In this document: positions 1 to 10,126 of the stretch, one piece after another
Layout of the letters: every line of letters starts with the position of its first letter
How positions within the stretch are numbered: position 1 is the first letter of the stretch
Assembly: GCA_018136815.1 (NCBI GenBank)
Contig: CM030931.1
Location: 3,912,148-3,976,147, forward strand
Source of the DNA: Isochrysis galbana
Taxonomy: Eukaryota > Haptophyta > Isochrysidales > Isochrysidaceae
Length of the DNA stretch: 64,000 nucleotides
Reading direction: 5' to 3'
Made by a program: the position numbers and the translations under genes
The notes under the pieces: model-generated
What the model was told of the DNA's origin: nothing
The model's database searches: none
The model's input: only the letters and a program-made list of their open reading frames with translations

Positions 1-110
1 GGGGGGACCCTGCGGAATCCTTGGACACCCAGGGGAGGCGGAAAATAGTGGTTAAAAAGAGTGAGTGACCGCCCTACATACTAAGGAGGGTATTAGGTTC
101 AAATATAATA
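1..110 (-). repeat. LINE 5' leader fragment
   Basis: The first 80 bases closely match 52708-52787, the 5' leader of the MERAP-headed LINE, in the same orientation. The shared end, read on the minus strand, is the motif TAGCCCGGTCACTCACTC, here altered near its tip. No coding part follows, so this is a detached head fragment cut by the window edge. Confidence 0.7.
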
Positions 111-137
111 GCTGTAAACCAAACCTATTCACAGCCT

Positions 138-170
138 TTCTCGTGCCCCGCCATGGGTGAACCAAGTATA
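138..170 (-). repeat. End fragment of the R repeat family
   Basis: The stretch around CCATGGGTGAACCAAGTATA matches the right ends of the two R repeats at 27555-27580 and 51040-51060. Only the terminal 30 or so bases are present, directly before the minisatellite. Confidence 0.55.
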
Positions 171-1230
171 AACTTAGTAGAGAGTAGGGAGTAGAGGTAG
201 AGAGTGGAGAGTAGAGAGTAGAGAGTAGAGAGTAGAGAGTAGAGAGTAGAGAGTAGAGAGTAGAGAGTAGAGAGTAGAGAGTAGAGAGTAGAGAGTAGAG
301 AGTAGAGAGTAGAGAGTGGAGAGTAGAGAGTAGAGAGTAGAGAGTAGAGAGTAGAGAGTAGAGAGTAGAGAGAAGAGAGTAGAGAGTAGAGAGTAGAGAG
401 TAGAGAGTAGAGAGTAGAGAGTAGAGAGAAGAGAGTAGAGAGTAGAGAGTAGAGAGTGGAGAGTAGAGAGTAGAGAGTAGAGAGTAGAGAGTAGAGAGAA
501 GAGAGTAGAGAGAAGAGAGTAGAGAGTAGAGAGTAGAGAGTAGAGAGTAGAGAGTAGAGAGTAGAGAGTAGAGAGGCGAGAGTAGAGAGAAGAGAGTAGA
601 GAGTAGAGAGTAGAGAGTGGAGAGTAGAGAGTAGAGAGTAGAGAGTAGAGAGTAGAGAGTAGAGAGAAGAGAGTAGAGAGAAGAGAGTAGAGAGTAGAGA
701 GTAGAGAGTAGAGAGTAGAGAGTAGAGAGTAGAGAGTAGAGAGGCGAGAGGCTGCCGAGAGTGGAGAGGCGAGAGGCGAGAGGCGAGAGGCGAGAGGCGA
801 GAGGCGAGAGGCGAGAGGCGAGAGAGAGGAGAGAGGAGAGAGGAGAGAGGAGAGAGGAGAGAGGAGAGAGGAGAGAGGAGAGAGGAGAGAGGAGAGAGGA
901 GAGAGGAGAGAGGAGAGAGGAGAGAGGAGAGAGGAGAGAGGAGAGAGGAGAGAGGAGAGAGGAGAGAGGAGAGAGGAGAGAGGAGAGAGGAGAGGGGAGA
1001 GGGGAGAGGGGAGAGGGGAGAGGGGAGAGGGGGAGAGGAGAGAAAAGAGAGGAGAGAGGAGACAGTAGGGAGGTAGGGAGTAGGGAGTAGAGAGTAGAGA
1101 GTAGAAAGTAGAGAGTAGAGATTAGAGAGTAGAGAGTAGAGAGTAGAGAGAGTAGAGAGAGAAGAGAGTAGAGAGTAGAGAGTAGAGAGTAGGGAATAGA
1201 GAGTAGAGAGAGGGAAAGAAGAAGACGAGA
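171..1230. repeat. Seven-base minisatellite (GTAGAGA / GAGGCGA / GAGAGGA)
   Basis: About 1 kb of near-perfect heptamers. GTAGAGA units fill 171-740, GAGGCGA units 755-825, GAGAGGA units 826-1050, then degenerate GTAGAGA units return. The unit length stays at seven through base changes, so the sub-arrays probably derive from each other. The long frame on the minus strand here is only Ser/Leu repeat translation and is not a gene. The strand is pure purine apart from scattered T and C. Confidence 0.95.
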
Positions 1231-1364
1231 GGCCGAGAGAGAGAGACGAGAGAGAGAGACAAGAGTGAGAACAAGAGAAAGATCTGAGAGAGATGTGGAG
1301 AGGGAGAGAGGAGAGAGAGAGAGAGGGAGAGAGAGAGAAAGTAGAGAGAGAGAGAGAGAGAGAG

Positions 1365-1410
<46 letters not shown>

Positions 1411-1440
1411 CGAGAGAGAGGGAGACGGTGGAGAGAGAGG
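1231..1440. repeat. (GA)n microsatellite
   Basis: Dinucleotide GA with GTAGA interruptions, ending about 80 bases before the proposed start codon of the transporter gene. It may lie in the promoter or 5' UTR of that gene. Confidence 0.9.
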
Positions 1441-1520
1441 CTGCTGCTCCCAGCTCTCCCCCTCTGCTCCCAGCCGGCGGAGCAGCTTGCAGTGCGTGCT
1501 TGAACCTCCTCCTCGGCGTG

Positions 1521-4357
1521 ATGGCCGAGCCCTCCAGCGGGCCGAGCTCCTCTACCGCCGCCTGTGCCCTCACTGCAGAGGCCACAGAGCTCGACTCATC
1601 GGTCCGGTGCCCTCCCTCTCCTTCTCTCTCCCTCCCTCTCCCCCTTCTCCCTCCCTTTCCTTCCCTCTGCCCCCCTCGCTCTCCCTCTCTCTCCGTCCCT
1701 CTCTGTCCCTCTCCGTCCCTCCCCCCCCCCTCTCTCTCCCGCTCTCTCCCAGACCCTCTCTCTCCCTCTCTCGCTTCCTCGCTCTCCCCCTCCCTTTCCG
1801 CTTCCCTCTCTCCTCTCTCTCTGCTCCCTCTCCTATCAGTGCTCTCCCCCTCGCCTCTGCCCTCTCGCCTCTCGCCTCTGCTTCTCCCTCCCCTCCCTTC
1901 CCCTTCCTCCTTTCAGCCCTTCCTCACCTCACCCCTCCCTCCCTCCTTTGGGGCATCTCCCACTCTCTCTCTGGGCCATAGTGTCTTCTCCCGTTTCTCC
2001 TGCCCACCCCAACTCATCGCTGCGATGCCCTCCACCCCTCCCTTTTCTCTCAGCCCCCCTCCCCCTTCCTTTTGGGCATCTTCCGCTATCTCTCGGCCAA
2101 AGTCTGTTTCCCCGTCTCTCCCGCCTACCCCACCTGTCGGTCCGCCGTACCTCTCCCGCTTCCACGCGCTCTCACTTCCCCCATGCCTCTCGTATCCTGA
2201 TGGCACCCTGCCCCGCCCTCGCCCTTTCCCCTCCTTTGGCATCCCCACCCCTCAATCTCTCTCTCTCTCTCTCTGGGCCACCCTCTCTTCCCCGTCACGC
2301 CCTGTGGTGGGTCCTGCACACCGTGGTTCGGGATGCGGATGCCAACGAGGAGAGAGCGCCGCCTTGAGGGCCTGCACTGGTTGTGTTTGAGAGGCACGTC
2401 GTAGGTCGGCGCCGAGACCGGAGATTGGGCAGAGCACCGGCCTGGGGCGTGCCCCTGCCGCCCCTCGCCCACCGGCGCACGCGTCGCCCTCTCTACGCCT
2501 ACCGCGCCCCTCCCCTGCGCCTCTTCCCCAAACCCGTGTGGATCCTGCCAGGCCCAGCCTCACCCGGCGCCCACTGGCTTACTCGCCCTTCCCTTCGGCG
2601 CCGCCAGGTGTGGGTGGGGGTGGCCATCGCGCTCTGCGCCAATTCGGTCATCCCCGTCGCGCTCAACGCGCAAAAGCTGGCGCACAAGCGCAACACGCTC
2701 GAGGATGGCAAGCAGGCGCGGCCGATGACGCAGCTACCGCTTTGGTGGATTGGCATCTCCACAATGATCGCCGGCGAGTCGCTCAATTTTCTCGCGTACG
2801 GCTACGCGCCAGCCTCGATCGTCGCACCCATCGGCGCCACCAGCGTCTTCGTGAACGGCATCATCACCACCACAGTGATGAAGGAGCCCTTCACCTGCCG
2901 CTCGGGCATCGGCCTCGTGCTCATCGCTTGCGGCGTTGTCACGCTCGTCACCGCCATCCCGCCTTCGGGCATCGAGCTGACGACCGAGATGCTCGCCACG
3001 TGAGCGTGACGCCGCCCGCCTCGCCGCGCCTGGCCCGCCTGTCACGCGTCGCCTGGACCCCACCCACCCAGCCCCCCGTCCACCTCGTGTAGGTCCATAC
3101 TTCCCTCACCCCGCGCGTGGGGCTACGTGCTAGGCGTATGCGTCTTTGTACTGATGTGGCGCCACTTTGTGGTGCGCCGCCTTCGTGGCACCCAGCCTCG
3201 CCGTCGCGAGCCGATCCCTCACACCGCCGCCTGAGCATGCCCACGCCCTTGCCACGCAGGTCCCAAAGTACAAAGACAAGCATGTGCTCGTCTACTTGAT
3301 GCTGTGCTCGGTCATTTCGTCTGTGACGGTCGTGTCGTGCCGGTGCGCGGCCCCCTGCAGGCCAGGCCCACCCACCCGGGCCGCCGGTGTGCCCACCCGT
3401 GCACCCGGACGTGGCAGCCTGCCAACACGCCGCCCCCTGCCCGCCGGCATCTCACCCGCCCCCGTGCTCACAGGGCCTTCATGTCCATCTCGACCGACGT
3501 GCTCGAGACGGGCGGCTTCGACCAGCTCGCTTCGCCCGTCCCCTTTGCTGCGCTCAGCTTGGTTATCGTGACAGCCATCTGGTCCACCTACTATCTCAAC
3601 AAGGCTATGATCCTGTTCAAAAACTCCGAGGTGGGCATGCCTGATCCTGGACATTGCCTCGACGCCCCGACGCTGCCGAGCGGCACGCCTCGCGCTCAGC
3701 ACGATTGCGCCCTGTCGTCGCAGGTGGTCCCCGTCTACTTCACCAGCTTCACGCTCGCCTCCATTGGAGCGGGCGCGCTCGTCTACCGGTGGGCGCTCTC
3801 GTCACCCGTCCTTGCTTTACGCACTCCCGCCGTCTCTGCCACCCACCCGCCCGTTGCGCGTCCGTAGGGAGTTCCAGTGCCTCACGCCCGCCACGTCGTT
3901 CGCCTTCGGCACTGGTTGCCTCGGCACCTTCATCGGCGTCAAGCTTGTGGCATCGCAGCAACCGGGCCGGCCGGGCGAGAAGCTCTCGCGCTTTCGACGG
4001 CTGATGGACACGCCGGGTGGCGCAGGAGCGCGGGGGGAGGCGCGTCTCAGTAGCGTCCAGGCGGGCCTTGGCGCAGCAGAGGGCAGCGCCAGCTCGGGCG
4101 CCGAACTTACTAGTATCTCAACCGTCTCGTCGGCGTGCTCGGCCGATGGTCTTATCAAAAACGAGGCGGGAGCTAGAAGAGGCGTCAGAAGAGGAGCCGC
4201 CGTCGGGATGGGGAATATTTTGCCGAGGACGCCAGCTTCGCCGGCGCTCGGTGGGTCGCTTGCGATTGTGCCGGAGGTGACAGCCAAGTGCTACGGGGAC
4301 ACCACCGTGCCCGCCGCTGCGCGCACCGCTGTTACACCCGTTGTCGACGACGGATGA
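1521..4357 (+). CDS. NIPA/DUF803-type magnesium transporter, 7 exons
   Basis: Multi-pass membrane protein of the NIPA-like (DUF803, drug/metabolite transporter clan) family; known members move Mg2+ across plasma or endosomal membranes. Proposed exons are 1521-1601, 2608-2999, 3093-3171, 3260-3342, 3474-3630, 3724-3788 and 3868-4357, giving 448 residues. All junctions are GT-AG and keep phase. Exon 2 carries the family start VGVAIALCANSVIPVALNAQ, the APASIVAPIGATSVFVN segment and helices 3-4. Exon 3 has YKDKHVLVYLMLCSVISS. Exons 4-6 carry further helices (ALSLVIVTAIWSTYYLNKAM, VYFTSFTLASIGAGALVY, SFAFGTGCLGTFIGVKLV). The C-terminal 110 residues are Ala/Ser/Gly-rich and look disordered. Exon 1 (starts MAEPSSGPSSS) is inferred from frame and phase only; a start at 2383 without it is an alternative. 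Confidence 0.85.
1602..2607 (+). repeat. Pyrimidine-rich first intron of the transporter gene
   Basis: One kilobase dominated by CTCTCCCT-type pyrimidine runs on the sense strand, between donor GTCCGG and acceptor CGCCAG. The open frames across it translate to Ser/Pro/Leu repeats and are not genes. Other introns of this gene are only about 75-130 bases, so this one is an outlier expanded by low-complexity sequence. Confidence 0.7.
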
Positions 4358-5005
4358 CGGTGCGCGCTTGTATGTGTGCTCATGTCGCGTCTTAGGCGTC
4401 AGCAGGGCATGTACCGCCACCTCCGTGCCCGCACCTTGCCCCGCGCGGTCAAACAGCGAGATGGAGGTGGGACGTGAGGCTATCACGCTATTGCGACGTG
4501 TCGATGATCGCGGCGGGCTGGTCGGTCACGTCCGCCTAGTAGGCCGAGCGCACCTCCGATCATCGTTGGCTGGGGCTGCTGGAGCTATGAGCCCGCGGCG
4601 CGTGTGCGGCTTGTGTTATCGTGACCATGGCCGTAAGTGTCGACACAGTGATCGAGTGTGCTGGGTGCATTCGAGTGTTCGTGTGGCGGGACATGGATGA
4701 AGGCGAAAACATCAAACATCGTCTCCTTAGGACATGAACGACGTGAGCACTCACAAGAGCCATTAACGGCGATGACGACATCGAGGGAGTCAACCCCAAC
4801 TATCATTGTAAAAGATAGGGTCACGGAGCGCGCCTCGCTCCCACCCACTCTCCCCGCCCACCCCACCGGCGCCGCCCGACCACGAGATGACAGACGCAAC
4901 GCAGACGCAGCGACTCCCAGTCAGGGCCACGCGCCAGCCCAGGTACCCGCGAGCCACGACCCGAGCCGAGCCCTCAAAGCCACACGGACAGCACACACCC
5001 CAACA
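4358..5005. other. Intergenic, no supported gene
   Basis: This is the 3' side of the transporter gene. It has short overlapping frames on both strands without recognisable domains or consistent splice signals. It probably holds the 3' UTR followed by unassigned spacer. Confidence 0.5.
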
Positions 5006-5060
5006 CCAACACTAGCCCGGTCACTCACTCTTTTAACCACTATTTTTTTTCGCAAAGCTC
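5006..5060 (+). repeat. LINE head fragment, TAGCCCGGTCACTCACTC type
   Basis: The sequence CTAGCCCGGTCACTCACTC followed by TTTTAACCACTATTT is the 5' terminus also seen at 22640 (+), 50190 (+), and at 52787 and 80 on the minus strand. Only about 50 bases are kept before oligo(T). Confidence 0.65.
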
Positions 5061-5119
5061 CTCTTTGAGGAGTTGCTCCTCTCCCTCCCATTTGGCCCCC
5101 TTGCCTGCGAGACCAGAAC

Positions 5120-5535
5120 AGGATCCTGGCGTGGGGGGCTGTTTGAGTGTGGAGTAAGTGGTATCTCGCAAGGATCGCTCTTAAGATCGACTTAGCGGAC
5201 CTCCCGTCCGCGTTACCGTATTGTATGTTATAGAAGTCCGTTAGGATATACCTCCATGCCAGGATACCCAAGTATCCCGAGGAGGATGCGGTCTATCCAC
5301 TTGATAGCAGAAAAGACGCTGGGCTACTTCACATCCCGGCCTAAGGTTAATCCCTAAAAGTCCCTCTATGAATTCGAAAACGGGCTCCGTCGCGATACAG
5401 GAGGCTAAATGCGTGGAACTCTCGGGAGCTATGCCGCAAAAGCGACATGTTGGATCGTCAGCAAAACGATTCGCCGTAGCTATTCTCCTGTGTAAAACGT
5501 GTTTGAAGTGCATGAGGCTACTCCGCCACCTCGAG
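5120..5535 (-). pseudogene. LINE family A ORF2 C-terminal fragment
   Basis: Minus-strand remnant of the C-terminal end of the LINE protein. It has the zinc-binding segment PTCRFCGIAPESSTHLASC, then the FCYQVDRPHPP stretch, then in another frame the segment ILAWRYILTDFYNIQYGNAD. The two parts are out of frame near 5270, so the copy is broken. It closely matches 6130-6470 of the larger element next to it and is a partial, tandem-like second copy. Confidence 0.85.
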
Positions 5536-5613
5536 AACATCCACATGCCGCGCACGGGCGCTGAGGCGGACGCCGCCGCCGAACATTTCGCCGCTCTTCG
5601 CCCCTTCGCTTTT

Positions 5614-5924
5614 GGCATGAAAAAAAAAATCTTCTTAAAATTCCCCGCTACGCGTGCGGCGTGAGGCAGTGTGCTAGTGTACCTCCCTACTACCCAACCT
5701 TAACCCCTGACAACCCCCTCCCCCTTTCCCAGTTCCCTCTTTATCGGAGAAGCTGGTTCCGGGGAGGCCGCGCGCGCTGCTTCGGCCGGGAGTTGGAGAG
5801 AAGGGGGCTGGAGACTGTGATTCGTCCTTTGTGCTAGTGTTAATTCGGGTTGCCTTCTATTGTATATCGTGGGATCATCATTGATATCCTCCGCGGTTTC
5901 TTCTAAGACGCGGTATTAAGTGCC
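5614..5924 (-). repeat. LINE family A 3' UTR and oligo(T) tail
   Basis: The 3' UTR of the minus-strand LINE follows its stop at 5925. It contains a block also present at 19400-19675 (+), 26130-26224 (+) and 49770-49990 (-). On the sense strand it ends in GAATTTTAAGAAGA and about ten T, i.e. an oligo(T) and not an oligo(A) terminus. Confidence 0.8.
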
Positions 5925-8757
5925 TTAGGTGATGTTACGTATGTCTAGACCTCTCGCCGCCTGCAGGAGGTCTTCCGATGTTCCTAGGTTGAACTCCTTG
6001 TCCACCGTGTAGAGCGGACTTATCAATTTCTTAATGTGTTTGTTACTCGGGGCGTGTAGCCCCATATTCTCTCGTTGTTTTTTCAGCCTCTGAAAGAACC
6101 CGACTTTCGCCGTTACTAATAGGTGGTATCTCGCAAGGATCGCTCTTAAGATCGACCTAACGGACCTGCCGTCCGCGTTACCATATTGGATGTTATAAAA
6201 GTCAGTTAGGATGTACCTCCACGCCAGGATGCCTAAGTATCCCGAGGAGGGGTGCGGTCTGTCCACTTGATAGCAGAAAAGTCGTTGGGCTGTTTCGGAT
6301 CCCGGCCTAAGGCTAATCCCCAGAAGTCCTTCTATGAATTCAAAGATGCGCTCCGTCGCGATACATGAGGCCAGGTGGGTGGAGCTTTCAGGGGCTATGC
6401 CGCAAAAGCGGCATGTTGGATCGTCAGCAAAGCGGTTAGCTGTAGCTAGCCTCCTATGTAGGACATGTTTGAAATGCAAATAAGAGTCCCTAGGCGTCAA
6501 AAAGTTATATTTATATAATTGCGATATTTGTTTCCACTTTCCCGAGAGGACCGGTAACCTTTTTTCCCATCTTAGTGTGGATTTTTGTGTTTTGGTTTTC
6601 CTCAAAGCGAGGAACGCTTTAGTCAAGTCCCTGACACTTACACCCTCTAGTGTTGTACGCGTGCCGTTTAGCATGTATTCTTGAGGTAACGGGTACGCCG
6701 TTTCCGCCGGGCCGTCGTACGCACGTCCCCACTTCAGCGGGGTGTATAGTTCGTCAGGCAGTAGTTGCGGGCTAATCCGCTCGTGGATGTGGGGCTCTCC
6801 CATGACATTGAGCTGGACTTTGTGGTAGTCGCCTCTTCGGCGCAGATAAAAGTTATGGTCAATGTCCACTAGGATCTCGCCTAGATCGTGTGCGTCCGGA
6901 TCTTCCTGAGGGACTATCTCTTGCTCCTCTGGAGCCGGGGGCGGAGTCTTCGCTTGTTTTCTAAGAAGGTTCATATAATCGAAAGTGGTATGTATTAGTC
7001 TTGATCTCGTCCACTCAGAAATCTTCTCCCACGACTTAAGAAAGGGGCCTACCGATATGTAATTTCCCCTATGGCGTATCCAACGTTCTCCGTCCGGCAA
7101 GTAAGCCGCGCATTCTTCCATAGTGTAAACGTCCCCCGTATCCGGGTTTATGGTGTTGTGAACGATAACTGTCTGTAGAGACTCCCATTTCGACCTATGT
7201 GAGTGATGAATAGCCGGAGGCTTGTGGAAAAGATTGTGCCATATCGGGGAGCCCTGAGTGCCTTCTCGTGTGATTTCTCCCCTAAGGAATTTGATCTTTC
7301 TGAAGTTTTCCAGCGCGTGCTTCCAGAAGGCCGGGAGCGTGTTATTGCCGCGAATGCTAGCCGTGAGGCTCTTCGAGTCGACCTTTGAAAAGACCGCCGC
7401 TCGCCCTAAGGGGGGTGCGGCTGAACCATTGATCCAAGACTATCTTCCATTCCGCCATTGACGGGTTTAGATATCGGACTATCCATATCGCTTGGAGCGC
7501 CCTCGTGTGTTCGGCCATGGGAAGTAGTCCGACCCCCAATAGGGGCCCGTCTTCGCTTGTGCCTACCCTCGGATATGCCGGAAGGGTTATCCATTTCCGA
7601 CCCTCTTGCGAGGAGCCTAGCTCGTCCGCCTGAAGTCGGGGAGACCTATCCCACAGTATAGTTTGAACGTCCGAGTCTATGGCCTCCATGAACCATGCCG
7701 GAGGAGTGGACGTGGATAGCCAATATCTCGGCGTCCCGTAGATTATGAAGTTCACTAGTAGCGTCCTCCCGTGAATGGAGAGACTCTTCAGACCTCTCCA
7801 TGTTGCGACCTTTCTCTTAAGCTTTGCGTATAGCTTCTCCCAGAAGGAGTCGTTTTCTAGCCCTTCCCAGAAAGGGACTCCTAGAATGGTCGCATACTCG
7901 CCTTCGCCGAGTGTTTTAAGATAAGCTAGCGTCTCGGGGACCTGCGCCCCTGTAAGCGATCCCATTCTTATTAGTAAACTCTTGTTTTTGTTCGCCCTAG
8001 CCCCGGTGGCGGTTCCATAGCTCTCTAAGATGTGCATCGCCCTCTCAAGTGACTCGAAAGAGCTCGCTAAAATTTGCGTGTCGTCGGCAAACTGCGAAAG
8101 CCTTAACTCTCTAGGTCCTATTGTGATTCCCTTCATCTCAGGGTCGGCGTTGACTAGTCGTGTCAGGCCTTCGGCCACTAAGAGAAAAGCTAGGGGTGAT
8201 AGCGGGCACCCTTGGGGCATGCCGCAATGTATCGTGAAGGGATTGCTGCGTCTACCGTTGGCCTTGATCCATCTGATCGGAAGGGAATCCGCGTTAGTTA
8301 ATAGTGTTAGCCATCTAGAGTAACCGGGGCCGAAGCCCAATGCCTGTATCGCTTTATGATAATAATCCCAACTGACTCTATCGAAAGCTTTCTCCCAGTC
8401 TATCGCCAGGGCTAATCCCTCTTCGTCTGCGTCATCCAGGTATGCTTGTACTAGCTTTAGCAGATGGGTGGCTTCGCCTATCATCCTCCTAGGCACAAAG
8501 CCCACTTGCTCCTTGGAGATAATCGTATGTATCGTCTTTTTGAGTCGATTTTGTAGTCCGTTTGGAGCAACGTTATTGGTCTATAATTCCTCGGGTCCCT
8601 GGCGTCCCCTTTTTTATAGAGCAGGGCTATATCACCCGAGCATGTGTCCTCCGGTAATGCCCCCGACCGGTAGGCTTCGTGAAACATGTCCATCAGGCGC
8701 GGGGCCACTAGCTTTTCAAAGCACTGGTAGAACTCCATTGGTATGCCATCTGGTGGC
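5925..8757 (-). pseudogene. LINE family A ORF2, 5'-truncated and frameshifted
   Basis: Reverse transcriptase and C-terminal region of an L1/Tx1-like LINE. Reading on the minus strand: RT fingers (KKGDARDPRNYRPITLL), palm motif IDWEKAFDRVSW, GMPQGCPLSPLAFLL, catalytic FADDTQIL, thumb motif YATILGVPFW, then a linker and the zinc-binding CRFCG...HLASC near the end. Compared with the copy at 60221-62878, about 22 bases are missing near 8553, which breaks the frame after TDYKI, and a second frameshift lies near 7390-7400. No endonuclease part remains: the copy stops at about 8757, where unrelated plus-strand sequence begins. It is very similar to the 60221 copy, so it is a fairly recent insertion, dead as it stands. 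Confidence 0.92.
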
Positions 8758-9210
8758 GAGCGCACTTGCTCCGCCCGCACTTGCCCCCGCCGCTGTCCCT
8801 CTTGCGGCGAGAAACTATGCCCTGGCGCACGCGACAAGACGCTCTGCGTCGTGCGCGCCCCCTCCCCGCCTTCCCGCCCTCACACCCTCAACGCCTTGGG
8901 CAAGCCGGTACCCGAGCGCGTCTTTGAGCGCCTCGCCCACCTTTGGGCTGAGCGCAATCGCCCAGCTCCCTCGCCTCAAGCTCACGCCGCCTCCATCGTC
9001 GACGGCGAGGCGGCACTCCTCGATCTCGTTACCATTCTCGAGCTCGAGCACACCGCCTCCCCCTCAGACGTCGCCTCTCTCTCCGAGCCACCGCCGCCTT
9101 CTCTTTTCGCGGGCTCCTTGGCCGTCGCCGCCGACGCCTTCCTCCCGCCTCCTCCCTTCCACCCCGACCTCGACACATACTCGTCTGCGATCGGCCCTCT
9201 ATGTTCGTAA
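8758..9210 (+). CDS. Cys-rich knuckle ORF fragment, retroelement-like
   Basis: Plus-strand frame with closely spaced cysteines: CPRRCPSCGEKLCPGARDK then LCVV, followed by a region HTLNALGKPVPERVFERLAHLW. A second ORF with the same cysteine pattern and the same downstream NALGxPxP motif lies at 25661-26098. Two degenerate copies in different places argue for a mobile-element protein, perhaps a gag/ORF1-like nucleic-acid-binding protein. The 5' part is missing because the LINE breakpoint at 8757 cuts into it. No catalytic domain is seen. Confidence 0.45.
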   Translation, partial: ERTCSARTCPRRCPSCGEKLCPGARDKTLCVVRAPSPPSRPHTLNALGKPVPERVFERLAHLWAERNRPAPSPQAHAASIVDGEAALLDLVTILELEHTASPSDVASLSEPPPPSLFAGSLAVAADAFLPPPPFHPDLDTYSSAIGPLCS

Positions 9211-9601
9211 TTCCGTCCGTCCATCCGTCCGCCGACTGCCGCCCATGTTGTGCCTCTCCCCCTCACTCGCTCTTTGCGATGGGTGCCCCCTTCTTGGGTG
9301 CTCCATCGGGGGGGGGGGGTTATGGTTAGGGGGAGAGCCGCCCTTTAGGTTTCCCAAAGAGAGCCGCTCTCTCTTTGTTTTCCCGCCTTCGCGTGTCTCC
9401 CTTCGGGTTGCACTCTCTCCGTCCGATCGGGATCCTCCGATCCGGATCTTCCTCTCTTCCCCCCGTGTGTTAGGATAGGGGTGATCGCTCTCGATCCCCC
9501 TCCCTTGTTTTCTCATGTGTGCGCCCCCTTTCTTTCCTTGTGCGCGCCCCCGTGCGTTTCCCGCGTTTTCTCTTGTCCCAGAGTTTCCGAGCGTCGCGCT
9601 C

Positions 9602-9895
9602 ATGGCCGCACTCCCAGAGGCTCTGGGCGAGCTCTCACGACCGCCGTCGCCCCATGCTCGTGTGAGCAGTGTTCCCGCCGGTGCCATGCCTCCCTCCAGC
9701 CCCAGTGCTCCCTGTGCTCAGCCCTCCGTGAGCACGGTCGCCCCTGGAGGGCCCCGTCCTATGCCTCAACAATTCTTTGAATCACAACCCTCAGCCACAT
9801 CCACAGCCACTCCACTCCGCCAGCCACACGCACCATGTCTTAGCGAAGATGTTCGTGGTGGCACCCCCGGAGGTTTTTTTATCGGGCAGCGGTGA
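9602..9895 (+). CDS. Possible LINE ORF1 N-terminal fragment
   Basis: A frame starting MAALPEALGEL that runs through Pro/Ser-rich sequence to a QQFFESQP segment, then into the inverted-repeat element fragment at 9855. Composition and the short Gln-Phe motif resemble the MERAP ORF1 heads (which carry GGHFTQQ), but similarity is weak. The function is unknown. Confidence 0.25.
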   Translation: MAALPEALGELSRPPSPHARVSSVPAGAMPPSSPSAPCAQPSVSTVAPGGPRPMPQQFFESQPSATSTATPLRQPHAPCLSEDVRGGTPGGFFIGQR

Positions 9896-9948
9896 AAAAT
9901 GCAACCCAACGTCCCGCACTAGTAGCTAAAAAGCCCCTATTTGACCGC
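9855..9948 (-). mobile_element. Left-end fragment of the 26401 TIR element family
   Basis: Read on the minus strand this begins GGGGCGGTCAAATAGGGGC and continues into the same 90 bases found at 26401-26500 (TTTTTAACTA..., CCTCCGGGGG). It is a diverged, truncated copy of that terminal-inverted-repeat family. Confidence 0.65.
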
Positions 9949-10126
9949 CCCATCCGGAGCGGGCGCGGCACGCTCCACAGTGCAAACTGAAACAATAGTT
10001 TTCGTATGACTACAAATTATAAGAGCCGCCACTGATGGAATATGGAACGAGGAGACCGAGCTAGAATCGCGAAAGTCTCCGTGGCGCTGGACGTCGATGC
10101 TCTCACGCAGCCTTCTCGCGCCCGTG

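Noticed and set aside
125-1585. 486-residue minus-strand reading frame
   Set aside because: It is a translation of the seven-base minisatellite (Ser/Leu/Tyr repeats) without start context or domain.
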